This document shows, piece by piece, positions 14,671-17,097 of a stretch of 17,097 bases of DNA. The position numbers and the translations under genes are program-made. Source of the stretch: Bacillota bacterium (GTDB taxonomy: Bacteria; Bacillota; Clostridia; Acetivibrionales; DSM-1351). The DNA is taken from the NCBI GenBank assembly GCA_023393115.1, contig JAEWMS010000022.1, forward strand, positions 1-17,097, in the 5' to 3' direction. Under the pieces are notes generated by a model, which saw nothing but the letters and a program-made list of their open reading frames with translations, made no database searches and was not told where the DNA came from. The first letter of the stretch is position 1. Every line of letters starts with the position of its first letter.

Positions 14671-15335
14671 TTAAGATTGCACCATCTATTTTAGCATCTG
14701 ATTTTTCCCGTCTTGGTGAAGAGATAAAAAAGGTTGATTCAAGTGGAGCAGATTTGATTCATATAGATGTGATGGACGGACATTTTGTTCCAAACATAAC
14801 AATAGGACCTGATGTTATAAAGCATTTGAGAAAGGTAACAAATAAACCCTTTGATGTTCACTTAATGATTTCAGAGCCTGACAAATATATTGAAAAGTTT
14901 GCTGACGCCGGAGCAGATATAATAACTATACACGCAGAAGCAAGCCAACACCTGAACAGAACAATTCAATTGATTAAAAGCTTCGGTAAAAAGGCGGGCG
15001 TTGCATTAAATCCTGCTACTTCCTTGTCTGTTTTAGAATATGTTTTGCAGGACCTTGATATGGTTCTTGTAATGACAGTTAACCCGGGATTTGGCGGGCA
15101 ATCCTATATTAATTCTTCCACAAGAAAAATTGAAGAATTAAAAGGCATGATAAATAAACAAAAGCTTATCATAAATATTGAAGTGGATGGCGGAATTGAC
15201 GTCAACACTATCGGTTTGGTAACAAAGGCCGGAGCAAATGTAATAGTAGCAGGTTCAGCCGTTTACGGAAAGCCGGATGTTGGAGAGGCTATAAAGCAGT
15301 TGAGGCTTAGTGCTGTTGACAAAAGTACAGTGTAA
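14667..15335 (+). CDS. rpe: Ribulose-phosphate 3-epimerase
   Basis: 222 residues. It interconverts ribulose-5-phosphate and xylulose-5-phosphate in the pentose phosphate pathway. It is a TIM barrel with metal ligands H32, D34 (IHIDVMDGHFVPN), H65 (DVHLMI) and D174 (EVDGGI), with D34 and D174 as acid/base pair; the MTVNPGFGGQ loop (136-145) binds phosphate. The start is GTG 14667 overlapping the rsgA stop by 4 nt (GTGA), with AGGAGA at 14653-14658. A tandem GTGATTAA duplication (14659-14674) places a second, out-of-frame GTG 8 nt upstream. The position after rsgA is conserved in Firmicutes and probably reflects operon history rather than function. Confidence 0.96.
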   Translation: MIKIAPSILASDFSRLGEEIKKVDSSGADLIHIDVMDGHFVPNITIGPDVIKHLRKVTNKPFDVHLMISEPDKYIEKFADAGADIITIHAEASQHLNRTIQLIKSFGKKAGVALNPATSLSVLEYVLQDLDMVLVMTVNPGFGGQSYINSSTRKIEELKGMINKQKLIINIEVDGGIDVNTIGLVTKAGANVIVAGSAVYGKPDVGEAIKQLRLSAVDKSTV

Positions 15336-15357
15336 ATGTTACAAGTGTACAGTGTAA
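15325..15357 (+). repeat. 11-bp direct repeat at the rpe 3' end
   Basis: GTACAGTGTAA occurs at 15325-15335, ending exactly with the rpe stop codon, and again at 15347-15357. The 22-bp periodicity suggests a small local duplication. No function is evident. Confidence 0.6.
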
Positions 15358-15368
15358 TTGATTACTAG

Positions 15369-15409
15369 GGATAGGCTAAACAACCGGATTAAATTAAACC
15401 GGTTTATCC
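15369..15409 (+). other. Hairpin between rpe and thiN
   Basis: AACCGG (15382-15387) pairs with CCGGTT (15399-15404) around an 11-nt AT loop, and an outer GGATA/TATCC (15369-15373 with 15405-15409) can close it with a one-sided bulge. There is no T-tract, so it is a weak terminator at best; it could be an attenuator, processing or operator site. Confidence 0.35.
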
Positions 15410-15440
15410 AAATACATGAATTGTTTTACTTGGTGAAGGA

Positions 15441-16076
15441 ATGAAAGTAGTTATTGTATGCAATGGTTCTGTTAAAGACTATAATGCTATAAGAGAATTT
15501 TTTGATAAAGCCGATTACATAATTTCCGTTGATGGAGGAGCCGGACATCTTCGTAAGCTGGGAATAACACCTGATGTTCTTCTTGGAGATTTCGATTCGG
15601 CAGATAAAGAGGACCTCTTATATTTTCAAAGTCAGGGAATAAAAGCTGAAAAGTTCCCAGTGGAAAAGGATATGACTGATTCAGAACTGGCCATAGAAAG
15701 AGCCTTGGAAAAAGGGGCTGATGAGGTCATCTTTATTGGTGCAGTAGGGACCAGATTTGATCACTCCATGGCAAATATCCTATTACTAAAAAAACTATTG
15801 GATAAAAAGGTTAGTGCTTGTATTGCTGACGAGCATAACCGGATTTATATGTTTGACTCAACCTTTTCACTTCAAAGGCAGGAAGGGTATAAGCTGTCAC
15901 TAATCCCCGTTTCTAACTGGGTAACAGGGGTGACTACAAAAGGCTTAAAATATCCTTTGAGTAATGCCACAATGCATCTGGGAACGTCGTGGGGAGTCAG
16001 TAATGAATTCTGTGAGGATACAGCGACAGTTACAATTGGTGAGGGTATTCTTTTAGTTTGTCTTTCAAGGGACTAG
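15441..16076 (+). CDS. thiN: Thiamine pyrophosphokinase
   Basis: 211 residues. It transfers pyrophosphate from ATP to thiamine to make thiamine diphosphate, the cofactor of transketolase and pyruvate-processing enzymes. Family motifs: VDGGAGHLRKLGITPD (30-45), GDFDS (49-53), EKDMTDSELA (75-84) and GAVGTRFDH (100-108), which carry the metal and nucleotide ligands. The C-terminal beta-rich thiamine-binding part (about 130-211) contains the usual GLKYPL motif. The ATG follows GGTGAAGGA directly, so the Shine-Dalgarno spacing is short. The gene sits 105 nt after rpe and is the usual end of the Firmicutes prkC-rsgA-rpe-thiN group. No TPP riboswitch was seen upstream. Confidence 0.95.
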   Translation: MKVVIVCNGSVKDYNAIREFFDKADYIISVDGGAGHLRKLGITPDVLLGDFDSADKEDLLYFQSQGIKAEKFPVEKDMTDSELAIERALEKGADEVIFIGAVGTRFDHSMANILLLKKLLDKKVSACIADEHNRIYMFDSTFSLQRQEGYKLSLIPVSNWVTGVTTKGLKYPLSNATMHLGTSWGVSNEFCEDTATVTIGEGILLVCLSRD

Positions 16077-16134
16077 TTAATAGAATATTATATTGAATAA
16101 GCTTAAAGCAATACGTAGAAAGGACATCTTTTTT

Positions 16135-16154
16135 GTATATACTATCTTATATAC
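16135..16154 (+). other. Perfect inverted repeat upstream of the ProX-like gene
   Basis: GTATATA (16135-16141) and TATATAC (16148-16154) flank CTATCT. The repeat lies 25 nt before the chosen ATG and overlaps a TATACT that could serve as a -10 element. It might be an operator; there is no T-tract after it. Confidence 0.3.
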
Positions 16155-16179
16155 GGAAATTTGGCAGCAGGACTTATTA

Positions 16180-16731
16180 ATGGGGAATATAGTTACAGAT
16201 ACAACTATCTATACTGGGAAGCCAGAAAATACCAACAGACTCAAAAAGGAGTTGGATTCCTACGAGCTGCTTGATAAGCTCGGAATCAGCTATTTCAGAC
16301 TTGATCATGATGAGGCAATGTCTGTTGATGATTGTCTCGAGGTAGAAGAACTTTTGGACATTCAAATATATAAAAACCTGTTTCTATGCAATTCTTCAAA
16401 AAATGAGTTCTATCTACTTACAATGCCAGGTAATAAGAGATTTGATACAAAAATCGTATCAAAACAGGTTGATTCATCAAGACTCTCCTTTGCCGGCCCG
16501 GAATACCTGGAAGAGTATTTGAATTTGCAGCCGGGTTCAGTAAGCATTCTGGGTCTTATGTTTGATAAGGATAGGAAGGTTAAGCTGCTGATAGATAAGG
16601 ATTTGCTTACTGATGAATACTTTGGCTGTCATCCCTGCGTCAATACCAGCAGTCTGAAAATAAAGACCAAAGACCTGCTGGAAAAATTCCTACCATATAC
16701 CGGGCATTCACCTTTGTTTGTTGAGTTGTAA
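16180..16731 (+). CDS. YbaK/ProX-type aminoacyl-tRNA editing protein (prolyl-tRNA synthetase-associated domain)
   Basis: 183 residues from the chosen start. It resembles freestanding homologues of the ProRS editing domain (ProXp-ala/PrdX), which hydrolyse mischarged tRNA such as Ala-tRNA(Pro). Supporting blocks are the N-terminal LLDKLGISYFRLDHDEAMSV, then KNLFLCNSSKNEFYLLTMPGNKR, then SRLSFAGPEYLEEYL followed by PGSVSILGL, and GCHPCVNTSSLKI, which matches the family's GxHPxxNT active-site loop with Cys around it. The usual form reads FHPN; here CHPCVN is a slight variant. The start ATG 16180 has AGGA (16169-16172) 7 nt upstream; the frame is open to a TTG at 16093 but the added residues do not look like the family. 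PrdX can also belong to proline reductase loci, but no such genes are here. Confidence 0.85.
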   Translation: MGNIVTDTTIYTGKPENTNRLKKELDSYELLDKLGISYFRLDHDEAMSVDDCLEVEELLDIQIYKNLFLCNSSKNEFYLLTMPGNKRFDTKIVSKQVDSSRLSFAGPEYLEEYLNLQPGSVSILGLMFDKDRKVKLLIDKDLLTDEYFGCHPCVNTSSLKIKTKDLLEKFLPYTGHSPLFVEL

Positions 16732-16747
16732 GCATGGATTAGTGTTG

Positions 16748-16769
16748 GAACTGTTGACGAACTGTTGAA
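16748..16769 (+). repeat. 11-bp tandem repeat before tRNA-Ala
   Basis: GAACTGTTGAC (16748-16758) is followed directly by GAACTGTTGAA (16759-16769), two copies differing at the last base. No function is evident. Confidence 0.5.
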
Positions 16770-16798
16770 TAATATAAAGAATTTTTTCAAGATAGTTG

Positions 16799-16822
16799 CA
16801 CGATGTTTTCAATCGTGTTAAT
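16799..16822 (+). terminator. Weak terminator-like hairpin after the ProX-like gene
   Basis: CACGAT (16799-16804) pairs with ATCGTG (16812-16817) around GTTTTCA, followed by TTAATAT. The stem is only 6 bp and the tract is not pure T. It may end the ProX-like gene transcript or be incidental to a tRNA promoter region. Confidence 0.35.
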
Positions 16823-16890
16823 ATATCATAAGTGGAAATCATTATGTGCTTTAAGGACATTTTGATAAACAAAATACATGGTAAAGATTT

Positions 16891-16966
16891 GGGGCATTAG
16901 CGCAGTTGGGAGCGCATCACACTGGCAGTGTGGGGGTCAGGGGTTCGAATCCCCTATGCTCCACCA
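16891..16966 (+). tRNA. tRNA-Ala (anticodon GGC)
   Basis: A 76-nt cloverleaf with encoded CCA. The acceptor stem is GGGGCAT/ATGCTCC, including the G3-U70 wobble that is the main alanine identity element, and the discriminator base is A (16963). The D-stem is GCGC/GCGC, the anticodon stem TCACA/TGTGG (closing with a T-G pair) with loop CTGGCAG, anticodon GGC at 16924-16926, and the T-arm AGGGG-TTCGAAT-CCCCT. It reads GCC and GCU alanine codons. It stands alone in the window. Confidence 0.97.
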
Positions 16967-16975
16967 AATAAAAAA

Positions 16976-17018
16976 GGGGGTGTCGCAAAACTACTAAAAA
17001 GTAGTAAGCGATGCTCCT
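16976..17018. terminator. Strong bidirectional-type hairpin terminator downstream of tRNA-Ala
   Basis: The outer stem 16977-16986 pairs with 17008-17017 (10 bp, three G-U). The inner stem ACTACT (16990-16995) pairs with AGTAGT (17000-17005) with an AAAA loop. On + it is followed by TTTCTTGTTCT, suitable for ending the tRNA transcript. On - the stem is followed directly by TTTTTTATTT, a better T-tract, suggesting that a minus-strand gene beyond the window also ends here. The motif GGGGGTGTCGCAAAAC at its left edge also resembles some insertion-sequence ends. Confidence 0.6.
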
Positions 17019-17097
17019 TTCTTGTTCTCTGATATTTATTGTTGGTAAATTGTTGATTTTTCGGTTATAAATTTATGATTTTGTGGAATTTGAGCGC
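17019..17097. other. AT-rich window end without recognised gene
   Basis: No start with Shine-Dalgarno and no long open frame on either strand reaches the window edge convincingly. A minus-strand gene 3' end or an insertion sequence interior could begin here; the window is too short to tell. Confidence 0.3.

Noticed and set aside
1..17097. CRISPR array, prophage, toxin-antitoxin or defence system
   Set aside because: There are no regularly spaced repeats, integrase, phage structural or nuclease genes. All sizeable genes fit housekeeping or conserved clostridial families.

Overview
The window looks like a stretch of a low-GC Gram-positive chromosome from the class Clostridia. Evidence is the AT-rich intergenic DNA, strong Shine-Dalgarno sites, frequent TTG/GTG starts, and the conserved Firmicutes gene order priA-def-fmt-rsmB-rlmN-stp-prkC-rsgA-rpe-thiN. 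Protein flavour and gene order suggest a Ruminiclostridium-like (cellulolytic) relative. That genus is an impression and not a database result. All genes read on the + strand.

Layout. 1-155: the end of an rRNA operon, with a nearly complete 5S rRNA and a strong terminator. 156-991: about 830 bp without a convincing protein gene. It holds an unexpectedly long imperfect inverted repeat (186-225 against 652-694), alternative hairpins, a perfect Shine-Dalgarno site in front of a 9-codon ORF, and a terminator-like hairpin at 735-773. This is the best candidate for something undescribed: either a large structured RNA of about 500-600 nt or a non-autonomous mobile element. 992-1675: a two-OB-fold single-stranded-DNA-binding-like protein with its own terminator. 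1803-2825: a promoter, then a NusG-domain-II membrane-anchored protein and a Gx/HepI-type integral membrane protein, a pair that resembles EetA/EetB of flavin-based electron-transfer loci. 2915-15335: a long housekeeping cluster beginning at a near-consensus promoter. It contains priA (replication restart), def and fmt (formyl-methionine processing and formylation), a DUF116 membrane protein, a YugP-type zinc metallopeptidase, rsmB (16S m5C methylation), rlmN (23S/tRNA m2A), the stp/prkC phosphatase-kinase pair with PASTA domains, rsgA (30S assembly GTPase) and rpe (pentose-phosphate epimerase). 15441-16731: thiN (thiamine pyrophosphokinase) and a YbaK/ProX-type aminoacyl-tRNA editing protein. 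16891-17018: tRNA-Ala(GGC) followed by a strong hairpin whose T-tract lies on the minus-strand side.

The central cluster couples translation initiation (def, fmt), rRNA modification (rsmB, rlmN) and ribosome assembly (rsgA) with a cell-envelope Ser/Thr kinase signalling pair. Several junctions are tight: the fmt Shine-Dalgarno overlaps the def stop, DUF116 overlaps fmt, rsgA's Shine-Dalgarno overlaps the prkC stop, and rpe overlaps rsgA by 4 nt. This indicates co-transcription and translational coupling. Coding annotations rest on visible motifs and family recognition. Promoters, terminators and RNA structures were found by eye and carry lower confidence.
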